From assembly GCA_937873255.1 (NCBI GenBank), contig CALMVM010000304.1, positions 1 through 9,783 on the forward strand: a stretch of DNA of 9,783 bases. The letters run 5' to 3'. The DNA comes from an uncultured Verrucomicrobiota bacterium. GTDB lineage: Bacteria > Verrucomicrobiota > Verrucomicrobiia > Chthoniobacterales > SZAS-18. This document shows, in pieces, positions 1 through 6,793 of the stretch (its first letter is position 1; each line of letters opens with the position of its first letter). Below the pieces are notes generated by a model, which searched no databases, was not told the origin of the DNA, and worked only from the letters and a program-made list of their open reading frames with translations. The position numbers and the translations under genes were made by a program.

Positions 1-867
1 CAGGGCAGCACACAGGTGTCCACCCGAACCAATACCCGCGGCCCGCTGACGAACCAATCCACCATCCAGGGCGATACGGACAGCGGCTCGTTGGGCACCG
101 ACTTCATCGCCATCGTCAACCATGGCCTCATCAACGCCAATGTGTCCGGCAAAACCCTCGTCCTCGACCCGAGTGCGGAGGGCCTGACCAACAACGGCGG
201 CACCCTGCGCGCCTCCGGCGGCGGCATCCTCCGGCTCACCACCAACGGCAGCTACGACAACACCAGCGGCACCATCGAGGCGCTCGACGGCGGCAGGGTC
301 ATCTACGACAACGGCACCGTCCTGGCCAACAACCAGAACGGCGTCCTCAACGGCGGGATCTACCGCGCCGTGGGCTTCGGCTCCGTGCTCAACCTGCCCG
401 GGCCCGCCCCCATGTCCCTGGCCGGCGGCGCGCAGATCATCATTGCCAACGGCGGCAGGGTATACTTCGGCGGCGTGGCCGTGGACCCCACGCTGGTCAG
501 CCCGCTGCCGTTCTTCGTTGGGCGGACACCGCTTTCCCAAGGCGTCTACTACCTGAAATTGCCGGGCAACGGTAATATCTTCGGCTATTACGCCAATCTG
601 AGTGATCCCAACTTTATCTACCACTACGACCTCGGCTTCGAATACGTCCTCGATGCGGCCGACGGCAACGGCGGCGTGTACCTGTACGACTTCAAGGGCG
701 GCGGTTTCTTCTACACGAGTCCGACGTTTGCGTTCCCGTACCTGTACGACTTCAATCTGCAAGCCTTCCTTTACTATTACCCGGACCCGACCAATCCGGA
801 ACACTACAACACCAACGGCGTGCGCTACTTCTACAACTTCTCCACGGGTCGGATCATCTCCAAGTAA
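1..867 (+). CDS. C-terminal part of a repetitive extracellular/surface protein with aromatic-rich C-terminal module (5' end outside window)
   Basis: The frame is open to the left edge, so the true start lies outside; the GTG at 16 is not convincing because it has no upstream signal. About 150 residues are rich in Gly, Asn and Thr with short recurring units such as LTNNGGTLRASGGG, GTIEALDGG and GVLNGG, the pattern of a parallel beta-helix or autotransporter/adhesin-like passenger. The last ~110 residues change character: they are very rich in Tyr and Phe and carry three related units, VYLYDF, PYLYDF and VRYFYNF, each followed by a short turn and another aromatic strand, ending in STGRIISK. I remember similar tails on secreted proteins of soil bacteria but cannot name a family. 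Export is inferred from composition; no signal peptide is visible. The role is probably cell-surface or extracellular structure or adhesion. No enzyme motif is seen. Confidence 0.75.
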   Translation, partial: QGSTQVSTRTNTRGPLTNQSTIQGDTDSGSLGTDFIAIVNHGLINANVSGKTLVLDPSAEGLTNNGGTLRASGGGILRLTTNGSYDNTSGTIEALDGGRVIYDNGTVLANNQNGVLNGGIYRAVGFGSVLNLPGPAPMSLAGGAQIIIANGGRVYFGGVAVDPTLVSPLPFFVGRTPLSQGVYYLKLPGNGNIFGYYANLSDPNFIYHYDLGFEYVLDAADGNGGVYLYDFKGGGFFYTSPTFAFPYLYDFNLQAFLYYYPDPTNPEHYNTNGVRYFYNFSTGRIISK

Positions 868-885
868 GAGCAGGATAAGTGGCCC

Positions 886-917
886 GCCACCCGGCCGACG
901 GTCTGGAGTCGGGTGGC
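886..917 (+). terminator. Hairpin after the surface-protein gene, possible terminator
   Basis: GCCACCCG at 886-893 is perfectly complementary to CGGGTGGC at 910-917, with a 16-nt loop that could pair partly in an alternative fold (CCGAC with GTCGG). It sits 19 nt after the TAA at 865-867. There is no T-tract behind it, so it is at best an atypical terminator or an mRNA 3'-end stabiliser. Confidence 0.4.
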
Positions 918-1021
918 AACATCGCGCCGACCGGTTGAAGTCCTGCGCATCTCAGCTCGGAGAACGCAGGCAGTAGAATAGTCTGCCGACTTGATCCGAG
1001 TCGGTCGCTAGTGATCGTTGG

Positions 1022-1459
1022 CTACAGCCGCGATTTGAAGGCACCAGGACAAGTTATCTTCCCGGATTCCAACGAACTGTTCGTGGAACTCGGAGGTGAT
1101 GTTCGGATGCGCGACCACCGCCCGATGGCTTGCCTTTCTCTGTCCTGCGTTCGCTGTTTTTTCCGCGCCAGGGTGGAGCTTGCCGGATACTCGCGTGCGA
1201 AGTCCTCGAACTCTGGCCGGCGACCGGTCTGCGGCAGCGTGCCGTCTCGCCGCTCGGTCCGTTTGCGTTCGGGTTCGCCCTCCGCTTCGTCAGAGTTGTT
1301 TGCGATCAGGGCGAGGCGCCGTGGGGCCGTGCGGCCATTGCCCAGATCAGCCCCGAGCGGCGCGTAATAGCGATGGCCACGCAGCCAGAGTCCGGGGATT
1401 TTGCGCTTGCGGCTATCAAAGACCGGCAGGAAGCTTTGCCAGGGGTTTTGCTTATTGGC
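1022..1459 (-). pseudogene. Site-specific integrase remnant (N-terminal arm-binding part of a tyrosine recombinase)
   Basis: The minus-strand frame from 1459 to a TAG at 1022-1024 is open for 145 codons but has no usable start near its beginning; a TGA (1460-1462) immediately precedes it. It opens with KQNPWQSFLPVFDSRKRKI, then GLWLRGHRYYAPL and NGRTAPRRLAL, then LPQTGRRPEFEDFAREY and RERQAIGRW. This is the layout of bacterial tyrosine integrases with a short DNA-binding arm domain (RKRKI-x-GLW...RYYA) followed by the start of the core-binding domain. I associate this style with integrases of Verrucomicrobiota. After RQAIGRW, near 1120, similarity stops, so most of the core-binding domain and the whole catalytic domain (R...HxxR...Y) are missing. 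Lost start, truncation and a fragment neighbour all mark it as a dead gene of a former genomic island. Identification rests on remembered family style; no alignment was run. Confidence 0.7.
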
Positions 1460-1936
1460 TCAGTTGCTCCGCGTTGCATCCCGTTCCATCGCGGAACGGT
1501 GGTGCAAAGCGTAGCACGGACACAGCGGGCAACTTTTGGAGAATCTATTTAAATTACTCATTTCGTCTTTGCCGCCTTCGCTTAAGCGATCATAGCTGTG
1601 CGTGTAGAACTCCTCCAGCTTGCCAAAATCGTTCTTCGTGAAATACGCTTTTTCAAGGAAGCCACGATATGTCTCGCGTTCGCTGGCGCTCAGGGCGGTT
1701 TCTCTCGCAGCTAACTTGGCGGCCGCCACCGCCACTTGCGTTTGAACCTCCGCCGCATGTTCAACCCTTGCCTCTTCAATTTTTTTGTCGAGCACGACAA
1801 TCCGCTTCTTGGCATTCCCCAGCGTGGATGCGTGGACGCCGCGCTCGCCGTCTGTTTGTTGCCGAAGGGGGCAGCGCCGCAAATCGCACGGGATGCTCGG
1901 TTCCCTACATCGGGTAGCGAGACCGTTGGGAAACAA
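1460..1936 (-). pseudogene. Remnant of a coiled-coil protein of unknown function
   Basis: The minus-strand frame (TTG start at 1936, stop TGA at 1460-1462) contains a convincing protein stretch, about 1816 to 1553: a charged helical segment (KKRIVVLDKKIEEARVEHAA), an Ala-rich helix, then SASERETYRGFLEKAYFTKN, DFGKLEEFYTHSYDRLSE and GGKDEMSN. It has the composition of a real coding frame, with heptad-like spacing and few rare residues. The first ~20 and last ~30 residues of the frame (CPLCPCYALHHRS...) look like chance translation, so the gene seems truncated at its 3' end and probably at its 5' end. I vaguely recall this motif from proteins of mobile islands but cannot name it. It lies just upstream of the integrase remnant on the same strand, so both may come from the same decayed element. 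Its upstream end reaches the promoter region of the histidine kinase. Confidence 0.5.
1471..1510. repeat. 40-nt imperfect inverted repeat between two gene remnants
   Basis: The inner arms CCGTTCC (1481-1487) and GGAACGG (1493-1499) pair perfectly around a 5-nt loop. Outer arms TTGCA (1474-1478) and TGCAA (1503-1507) extend the stem past a small internal loop, and GC/GC pairs (1471-1472 with 1509-1510) lie past one more mismatch. No T-tract follows on either strand. It lies 12 nt upstream of the integrase-remnant frame. It could be an attenuator, a REP-like element or part of an attachment site; the sequence alone does not decide. Confidence 0.45.
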
Positions 1937-1943
1937 TCGTTAT

Positions 1944-3068
1944 ATGCCGCTTCCATCGCCTTCCACGCTCGAACCTCTGGCCGAGATGTTCGGGCAGAAC
2001 CAGGAGGAGTTGATCACCGAGTGGCGCTTGCATGCAAACGAACTCCTGCGCGAGCGACATCTCGACAAGCTCGCGATCACCAATAATCTACCCTTCCTCA
2101 TCGCGGCGATCATCCGCGATCTCGCGGTGAAAGGCGGCGGTGCCGTGCCCGCTGAGCTTGCCAACAACAACCCGCTCCACCACGGTGTCATGCGGTTCCG
2201 CGAGGGCCTCGACGTGGGCGAGGTCGTTACCGAGTACAATCTGCTGAGAACGGCCTTCAGCACCCTCGCAGAGCGTCAGGGCTTCTCCATCGCGGGGGAA
2301 GCGGCGCGCCTCATCAACCACGGCATCGACGAGGCGGTGCGGCAAGCCGTCATGGCCTTTGCCGAACAGCAATCGCTCCTGCGCAAAAAGCAGGAAGAAG
2401 AGCACCTCGCTTTCATCGCCCACGATCTGCGCACACCGCTCAACGCGGTCTCGCTCCTCGTCGACGAGTTGAGCGAGGGCATGGATCAGACCGCCCGGGC
2501 TGACGCAGGAGAACTCTTCGAGATCCTGCGACGCAACCTGAGGCGGGTGGAGACCCTGATCAAACGGGCGGTCGACACCAAGGTAGAGCCATTGGTGCCG
2601 GGCAGGCCGTTGCGGCCGGAACACCGCACCTTCGAACTGTGGCCGCTGGTCCAGCGGCTACTTCACGACCTGCAAGCGGTGTCTTCCAAACACGCGGTCC
2701 AGGTCGTCAACGAGGTGCCGACGACGCTGTCTGTTTTTGCCGATGCCAGCCTGATCGAGCGGGTGTTCCAGAACCTGCTCGGCAACGCGTTCAAGTACAG
2801 CGTGCGCGGCCGGGTGATCGTGAGTGCGAGCGAGGAAGTGGGCACGGTGACGTGTGTCGTGCACGACGATGGAGCGGGCATCCCGGCGGGGATGCTGGCA
2901 AAAGTCTTCGACAAACGCGTGACCGATCCAACCAGGGATGGCACTGGCTTCGGGTTGGCCATCGTCAAACGCATCGTCGAGGCGCACGGCGGCAAGGTAA
3001 AAGCCGAGAGCATCCACGGGGCAGGCGCGACGTTAACCTTCACGCTGCCGAGTTCGCAGGAAGCCTGA
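1944..3068 (+). CDS. Sensor histidine kinase with RsbRD-like N-terminal domain
   Basis: This is a 374-residue soluble protein from the ATG at 1944. The frame is open upstream to 1785, but that part overlaps the minus-strand remnant and reads as nonsense, so 1944 is preferred; the upstream GGGA is a weak ribosome site. Residues ~8-140 form an all-helical domain (EELITEWRLHANELL, RFREGLDVGEVVTEYNLLR, INHGIDEAVRQAVMAFAE) of the RsbRD type, a sensor fold found on stress-signalling proteins. Next comes the dimerisation/phosphoacceptor helix with the H-box AFIAHDLRTPLNAVS (His160), then an ATPase domain with N-box FQNLLGNAFKYS (Asn277, Asn281), G1 box DDGAGIP (308-313) and G2 box DGTGFGLAIVKRIVEAHGG (332-350). 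All catalytic boxes are intact. No membrane segment or signal peptide is present, so it acts in the cytoplasm. No response regulator lies beside it; the only signalling neighbour is the CheB fragment downstream. Its partner and signal are unknown. Confidence 0.9.
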   Translation: MPLPSPSTLEPLAEMFGQNQEELITEWRLHANELLRERHLDKLAITNNLPFLIAAIIRDLAVKGGGAVPAELANNNPLHHGVMRFREGLDVGEVVTEYNLLRTAFSTLAERQGFSIAGEAARLINHGIDEAVRQAVMAFAEQQSLLRKKQEEEHLAFIAHDLRTPLNAVSLLVDELSEGMDQTARADAGELFEILRRNLRRVETLIKRAVDTKVEPLVPGRPLRPEHRTFELWPLVQRLLHDLQAVSSKHAVQVVNEVPTTLSVFADASLIERVFQNLLGNAFKYSVRGRVIVSASEEVGTVTCVVHDDGAGIPAGMLAKVFDKRVTDPTRDGTGFGLAIVKRIVEAHGGKVKAESIHGAGATLTFTLPSSQEA

Positions 3069-3097
3069 AGGTTTGGTTTCGCGTGCCGGTTTACCAA

Positions 3098-3283
3098 TCT
3101 GACGGGGCCTTGGGATTACGTGCCATCAAAGAACGTGGGGGGATCACCGTCGTTCAAGATTCTGGGGACGCTGTAGCATCCGAAATGCCAACGAGTGCCT
3201 TGCGGTTGGTGGAGTCCGATCATGGCCTGCCTCTGAGTGAGATGGCCGCTTTGCTAACGCATCTTGTCAGTGGCATCAAGTGA
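3098..3283 (+). pseudogene. CheB-type methylesterase, C-terminal fragment
   Basis: In the frame ending at the TGA 3281-3283, about 61 residues match the end of CheB/chemoreceptor glutamate methylesterase domains: SDGALGLRAIKERGGITVVQ, then D-x-GDA, EMPTSALRLVESDH and [14 protein letters not shown]. In intact CheB the segment begins with a G-x-G-S-D-G motif containing the catalytic Asp; here the Asp is present but the preceding residues (VPVYQ) are altered. The catalytic Ser and His regions are absent and no start belongs to it. It begins ~30 nt after the histidine-kinase stop, in a different frame, and at its 3' end it directly meets transposase sequence. It is a dead scrap, perhaps once part of a CheB- or CheB/CheR-histidine-kinase locus next to the kinase; that link is inference. 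Confidence 0.65.
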
Positions 3284-3284
3284 T

Positions 3285-3801
3285 CGGTTGGCGGCCTCCA
3301 TCAAGCAGGGCACGGTCACCGCCTCGCTGATCCTGCGCAAGCTCGGCAGCTACCCGCGTCAAAACGGCTTGGCGGTGGCTCTCCGGGAACTGGGTCGGAT
3401 CGAACGCACATTCTTCATCCTGGACTGGCTCTAAAGCGTGGAACTACGCCGAAGGGTCACCGCCGGACTCAACAAGGGCGAGGCGAGAAACGCGCTGGCT
3501 CGCGCGGTGTTTTTCAATCGCTTGGGTGAAATCCGCGACCGCAGCTTCGAGCAGCAGCGTCACCGGGCGAGTGGCCTGAATTTGGTGACGGCGGCCATCG
3601 TGTTCTGGAACACCGTGTATTTGGAACGCGCAGGTCGTGCGCTCCGGCAGCACGATCAGAAATTGGACGAGACACTGTGCAAGCACCTGTCGCCCCTTGG
3701 CTGGGAAGCAAGTCAATCTGACGGGCGACTACGTGTGGAAGCAGAATCGGGTCGTCGGACCGGGCAAATACCGTCCGCTTCGCCCCCTCCACACGTCTTA
3801 A
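3285..3801 (+). pseudogene. tnpA: Tn3-family transposase TnpA, C-terminal fragment with a stop and a frameshift
   Basis: Starting right at the CheB stop, one frame reads [40 protein letters not shown] and FFILDWL, then a TAA (3432-3434), then in the same frame [60 protein letters not shown] and HLSPLGWE. These are classic C-terminal Tn3-family TnpA motifs. The stop stands where the family normally has a sense codon, probably CAA (Gln). After GWE (to 3707) one extra base shifts the frame, and the family ending continues as [20 protein letters not shown] and PLRP to a TAA at 3799-3801. The LNKGE segment probably holds the third catalytic acidic residue. The N-terminal two-thirds of the protein are missing. 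The gene ends inside the adjacent terminal inverted repeat, as is usual for Tn3 elements. Confidence 0.92.
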
Positions 3802-3835
3802 CATGCTTTATAATCCGTTTTCTACGCTGGTCCCC
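3797..3835 (+). repeat. Tn3-family 39-bp terminal inverted repeat (tnpA-side end)
   Basis: Read on the minus strand from 3835, the sequence starts GGGGACCAGCGTAGAAAACG and ends CATGTTAAG at 3797, the GGGG...TTAAG form of Tn3-type ends. It overlaps the transposase stop codon, so the element body lies to the left and the outer edge is at 3835. The second copy at 6794-6832 agrees at 32 of 39 positions. The 5 bp outside (GGCAC) do not match the 5 bp outside the other copy. Confidence 0.9.
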
Positions 3836-4221
3836 GGCACATCCTTCTTTTCCGGCTAGAATGTTTTCAGAAAAGGCTACACTTTAAGTTAGACCACCCT
3901 AGCCAAACGCTTGAAGATTTTTCCCCTGACGGGTCGGAAATGCTTGCCGCGTGCCGTGCGAAGAGTAACTATCAATACAAATTTCTTTCCGGAGACCGCT
4001 GGTTGATCTCCGGATCTCATCTCGACTTTATCCAATTTGCAGACCTGCTTGTCTTAGGGCACGCAAGCGCCGCAGTCACAACAACCGGGAGTTTTTAAGC
4101 ATCACTTCTTTGCGCATCAACACTCAAAAATCCCTTTGCGTAAGTTACTTCCCAAAAGGGGGTATCCCCGCAATCGGATAAAGCCGAGCTTATTTGGTAT
4201 TCGTGTTCTCCAACAATCTGT
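3836..4221. other. Intergenic stretch without a recognisable gene
   Basis: 386 bp between the transposon end and the oxidoreductase start; it is less GC-rich than the coding regions and no reading frame here looks like protein. It contains a perfect hairpin, TCCGGAGA (3988-3995) with TCTCCGGA (4007-4014) and an 11-nt loop, and a small palindrome GGGGTATCCCC (4159-4169). No T-tract follows either one. A promoter for the downstream gene should be here, but I see no convincing -35/-10 pair and no Shine-Dalgarno motif before 4222. Confidence 0.5.
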
Positions 4222-6390
4222 ATGGTTCCCAAGAAAATCGTCATCATTGGAGGAGGCATGAGCGGACTGTCGGCGGCCTTCGGCCTGACCTCCGCGCCCG
4301 ACTGGCAGCAACAATACGAGATCACGGTCTTGCAACTCGGCTGGCGCTTGGGGGGCAAGGGCGCGAGCGGTCGCAATTCCGATGCCCAAGAGCGTATCGA
4401 AGAACACGGCTTGCACGTTTGGGGAGGTTTTTATGAAAACGCCTTCCGCATCATGCGCGCGTGCTACGCCGAGTTGCATCGTCCCCCCGGCAGTCCGTTA
4501 GGCACTTTCGAGGAAGCCTTCAAGCCTTGTCCGCTCGTGAGTTGGATCGAAAACTTGAATGGCGCTTGGCTTCCCTGGAACAACGACTTTCCGGAGTACG
4601 CCGGAGCCGCCCCCGGGGACGGCCAGCCCATGCCGAGTCTCTTCGATGGACTCCTGCGCGTTCTGGAGTGGGTCATCCAGACGGCGTTTTCCTCGTCGCT
4701 CGACATCGCCGCAGGGTCGGCCGATACCGCCCAGGCAAGCGGTAGAGACCGACCGGCTTGGATCGAACCTCTCGTCGCCGCCGGGATTGCCGCCAGCGAG
4801 GTGCGGCGGCTTACCCACGATCCGGCTCTCGACGTGCGGCTCAAAACCGGAGCGTTCCCTGCCGTCTACAGCCACCTCGTGGATGCCTTCAAAATTCTGC
4901 GGACTCTTCCTGATGACATCGCCAGTCATTCGTTGATCGCGCACCAAGCGGCGGTCTGGTTGTTGCAAGAGTTCCGCAAATGCGTCCTGCCGTCGGGAAG
5001 GCTCGATGGCGAGCCGGTCGGCATTCGGCGTGCGCTCATCCTGGTGGATCTCGGGCTGGCGGAGGTCATCGGCATTCTCAGCGACGGCGTTCTCTTTGAC
5101 GGGTTCGATGTCTTGGACAACGAGGACCTATCGGCCTGGTTTACGCGCCACGGCGCGTCGGCCGCGAGCGTCTCGTCGGCCGTGGTGCGCGGAGTGTACG
5201 ACTTTATCTTCGCCTTCCAGCACGGAGACCCCGCCCAACCAATGCTAGCCGCCGGCGCGGGCCTGCGATGCATCTTCCGCCTGATCATGTGGTACAAGGG
5301 CGCGATCTTCTGGAAAATGCAGGCCGGTATGGGCGACACGGTTTTCGGTCCGCTCTATCAGGTGCTCCGCGAGCGCGGAGTCTCCTTCGAGTTTTTCCAG
5401 CAGGTGCAGACCCTGGAACTTTCTCAAGATAAAACGTCGATCCAATCCATTCAGGTTGGAGTGCAAGCGACCCTCAAGACAGGCAGCTATCAGCCGCTGG
5501 TTTCCGTGGAAGGTCTGCCCTGTTGGCCGAACGCGCCGCTCTACGAGCAGTTGGTCCAGGGGCAGGAACTACAAGCCCAAGGCATCAACCTCGAAGACCC
5601 CTGGGCAAACTGGCCGTTGGTCTCAACGTACACGCTGACCGTCGGGGTGGATTTCGACCAAGTCATCCTGGCTACGTCGCTAGCGCCGCTCAAAAACATC
5701 GCCCAGGAACTCATCGATGCGAGCCCGGCCTTCACCAATCTGGTCGAGCGGGTCCAGACCGTGCAAACCCAGGCTTTCCAATTGTGGCTGAACCCCAACC
5801 TCGCGTCCCTGGGTTGGGAAGCTGGCTCGACCGTTCTGACCTCTTTTGCTCATCCCTTCGAGACTTGGGCCGATATGAGCCAGGTGACCCCGCGCGAAGT
5901 TTGGCCTCCCGGCCAGCAGCCGGGTTCCATCGCCTATTTTTGTGGGGTGCTGATCGACGCCAATCCGATTCCGCCCTTCAGCGACCACGGTTTTCCAGCC
6001 CAGCAAATCGCCTTGGCCAAGCAGTACAGCCTCGCCTGGATCAAGCAAAATTTGCCGATCCTCTGGCCGCGCGCCGCCACAAACACCGGCACCTTCGATT
6101 GGACGCTGGTGGACGACCCCGGCAACCAAACCGGCCCCGGTCGCTTCGATTCGCAATACTGGCGGGCCAACATCAGTCCGGCTGAACGTTATGTGCTTTC
6201 CGTGCCGGGCTCGACGCAATACCGTTTGACCGCAACTGGCTCGGGCTTCCAAAACCTCTTTCTGGCCGGAGATTGGACCCTGAACGGATTGAACTTCGGC
6301 TGTATCGAATCGGCTACGATGGGCGGGCTCCAGGTCTCGCAAGCAATCTGTGGCTATCCACAGGAGATTGTCGGCGAGAAAGATATCTGA
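4222..6390 (+). CDS. FAD-dependent oxidoreductase, carotenoid-desaturase/amine-oxidase-like (COG3349 type)
   Basis: This is a 722-residue protein. The N-terminus is a dinucleotide-binding Rossmann fold, KIVIIGGGMSGLSAAFGL, with the G-x-G-x-x-G at residues 10-15, followed by LGWRLGGKGASGRN (39-52), the second FAD-contact motif of the phytoene-desaturase/amine-oxidase superfamily, and EEHGLHVWGGFYENAFRIMR (60-79), typical of desaturase-like COG3349 proteins. The C-terminus has the flavin-binding signature LAGDWT (681-686) and CIESATMGGLQVSQAI (694-709). Between them lies a long, mostly helical middle (about 130-390) that makes it much longer than a standard amine oxidase (~450-500). It probably oxidises or desaturates a hydrophobic substrate, but the substrate is unknown; no carotenoid, squalene or sterol gene lies nearby. 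There is no signal peptide. The ATG at 4222 puts the Rossmann motif at the normal distance from the start; no Shine-Dalgarno motif is visible. It stands alone between two decayed transposon ends. Confidence 0.85.
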   Translation: MVPKKIVIIGGGMSGLSAAFGLTSAPDWQQQYEITVLQLGWRLGGKGASGRNSDAQERIEEHGLHVWGGFYENAFRIMRACYAELHRPPGSPLGTFEEAFKPCPLVSWIENLNGAWLPWNNDFPEYAGAAPGDGQPMPSLFDGLLRVLEWVIQTAFSSSLDIAAGSADTAQASGRDRPAWIEPLVAAGIAASEVRRLTHDPALDVRLKTGAFPAVYSHLVDAFKILRTLPDDIASHSLIAHQAAVWLLQEFRKCVLPSGRLDGEPVGIRRALILVDLGLAEVIGILSDGVLFDGFDVLDNEDLSAWFTRHGASAASVSSAVVRGVYDFIFAFQHGDPAQPMLAAGAGLRCIFRLIMWYKGAIFWKMQAGMGDTVFGPLYQVLRERGVSFEFFQQVQTLELSQDKTSIQSIQVGVQATLKTGSYQPLVSVEGLPCWPNAPLYEQLVQGQELQAQGINLEDPWANWPLVSTYTLTVGVDFDQVILATSLAPLKNIAQELIDASPAFTNLVERVQTVQTQAFQLWLNPNLASLGWEAGSTVLTSFAHPFETWADMSQVTPREVWPPGQQPGSIAYFCGVLIDANPIPPFSDHGFPAQQIALAKQYSLAWIKQNLPILWPRAATNTGTFDWTLVDDPGNQTGPGRFDSQYWRANISPAERYVLSVPGSTQYRLTATGSGFQNLFLAGDWTLNGLNFGCIESATMGGLQVSQAICGYPQEIVGEKDI

Positions 6391-6576
6391 TCACGGTAGT
6401 GGCCACCTAGATGTTGCTTTGCGTTGGATGGCGAGGTTGTAGTTGGCGGTGAGCGGATTCATGGCTTTAGTTCGCGCGTCGCTCAGGATCGGTTTTCCAC
6501 CGAAGGTGCGCTGCCCGAGGCGGAGCCTGCTCACATCAAAAACTGCGGCGGACTGGGCGTCGAAAATTACCGGCAC
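6391..6576 (-). other. Possible small or remnant coding frame, unknown
   Basis: A 61-codon frame begins at a GTG (6574-6576) and ends just before the oxidoreductase stop, converging with it. Its translation includes VIFDAQSAAVFDVSRLRLGQ, then FGGKPILSDARTKAMNPLTA and NYNLAIQRK. Composition is protein-like and does not resemble a shadow of a neighbouring gene, since nothing is encoded on the plus strand here. I do not recognise it. It may be the tail of a lost gene, because it lies just downstream of the TlpA fragment on the same strand in a region of broken genes. Confidence 0.3.
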
Positions 6577-6637
6577 GAAGAACGTTAGACTCCGTGACCT
6601 GATTCACTACGCCACGACGTAGAAGGTTCGCAGGCCA

Positions 6638-6793
6638 CCCCTCATCCGTCAAAGAAGAGGGGACTTCCGTTGCAAAGGTCTCCGGCGTCGTAAAGCTCTG
6701 TGGCCCTTCACGATTTTGCCGTCGCGGCCGATGTTGAATGCCGTCGGCAGGGCGCCAACACCGTCGTTGTCCGCAACCGCTTCCTTGCTGCTT
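6638..6793 (-). pseudogene. TlpA/thioredoxin-like C-terminal fragment with frameshift
   Basis: The minus strand from 6783 reads EAVADNDGVGALPTAFNIGR then DGKIVKGHRA. This is the V-x-x-x-PT-x-F-x-I-x-x-DGKI-V segment, with the cis-Pro loop, found at the end of TlpA/ResA-type thioredoxin domains. At about 6694-6697 the frame shifts and the ending continues as FTTPETFATEVPSSLTDEG to about 6638. The CxxC half of the domain is missing; upstream sequence on this strand is the Tn3 terminal repeat that begins at 6794. The gene was therefore probably cut by the transposon or a later deletion at its end. In life such proteins act in the periplasm in thiol redox or cytochrome maturation; this piece can do nothing. 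Confidence 0.6.

Noticed and set aside
1096..1641. Plus-strand frames of 118 to 181 codons in the left remnant region
   Set aside because: Translations are rich in Arg, Cys and Ser and unlike proteins. The minus strand there has integrase and coiled-coil motifs, so these are shadows.
2088..2624. 178-codon minus-strand frame opposite the histidine kinase
   Set aside because: It is antisense to a kinase whose H-box is intact; its translation has no recognisable feature.
4159..4169. GGGGTATCCCC as an operator of the oxidoreductase
   Set aside because: It is only an 11-bp palindrome without a second copy or a convincing promoter beside it; mentioned only as content of the gap.
5523..6342. Long open frames on both strands (220 codons each) inside the oxidoreductase gene
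   Set aside because: They are shadows of the high-GC coding sequence: translations are rich in Arg, Pro and Ser without motifs, while the plus-strand oxidoreductase frame carries conserved flavin motifs.
3836..6793. 5-bp target duplication around the two Tn3 ends
   Set aside because: GGCAC (3836-3840) and TGCTT (6789-6793) differ, and the ends belong to separate elements, so no duplication is expected between them.
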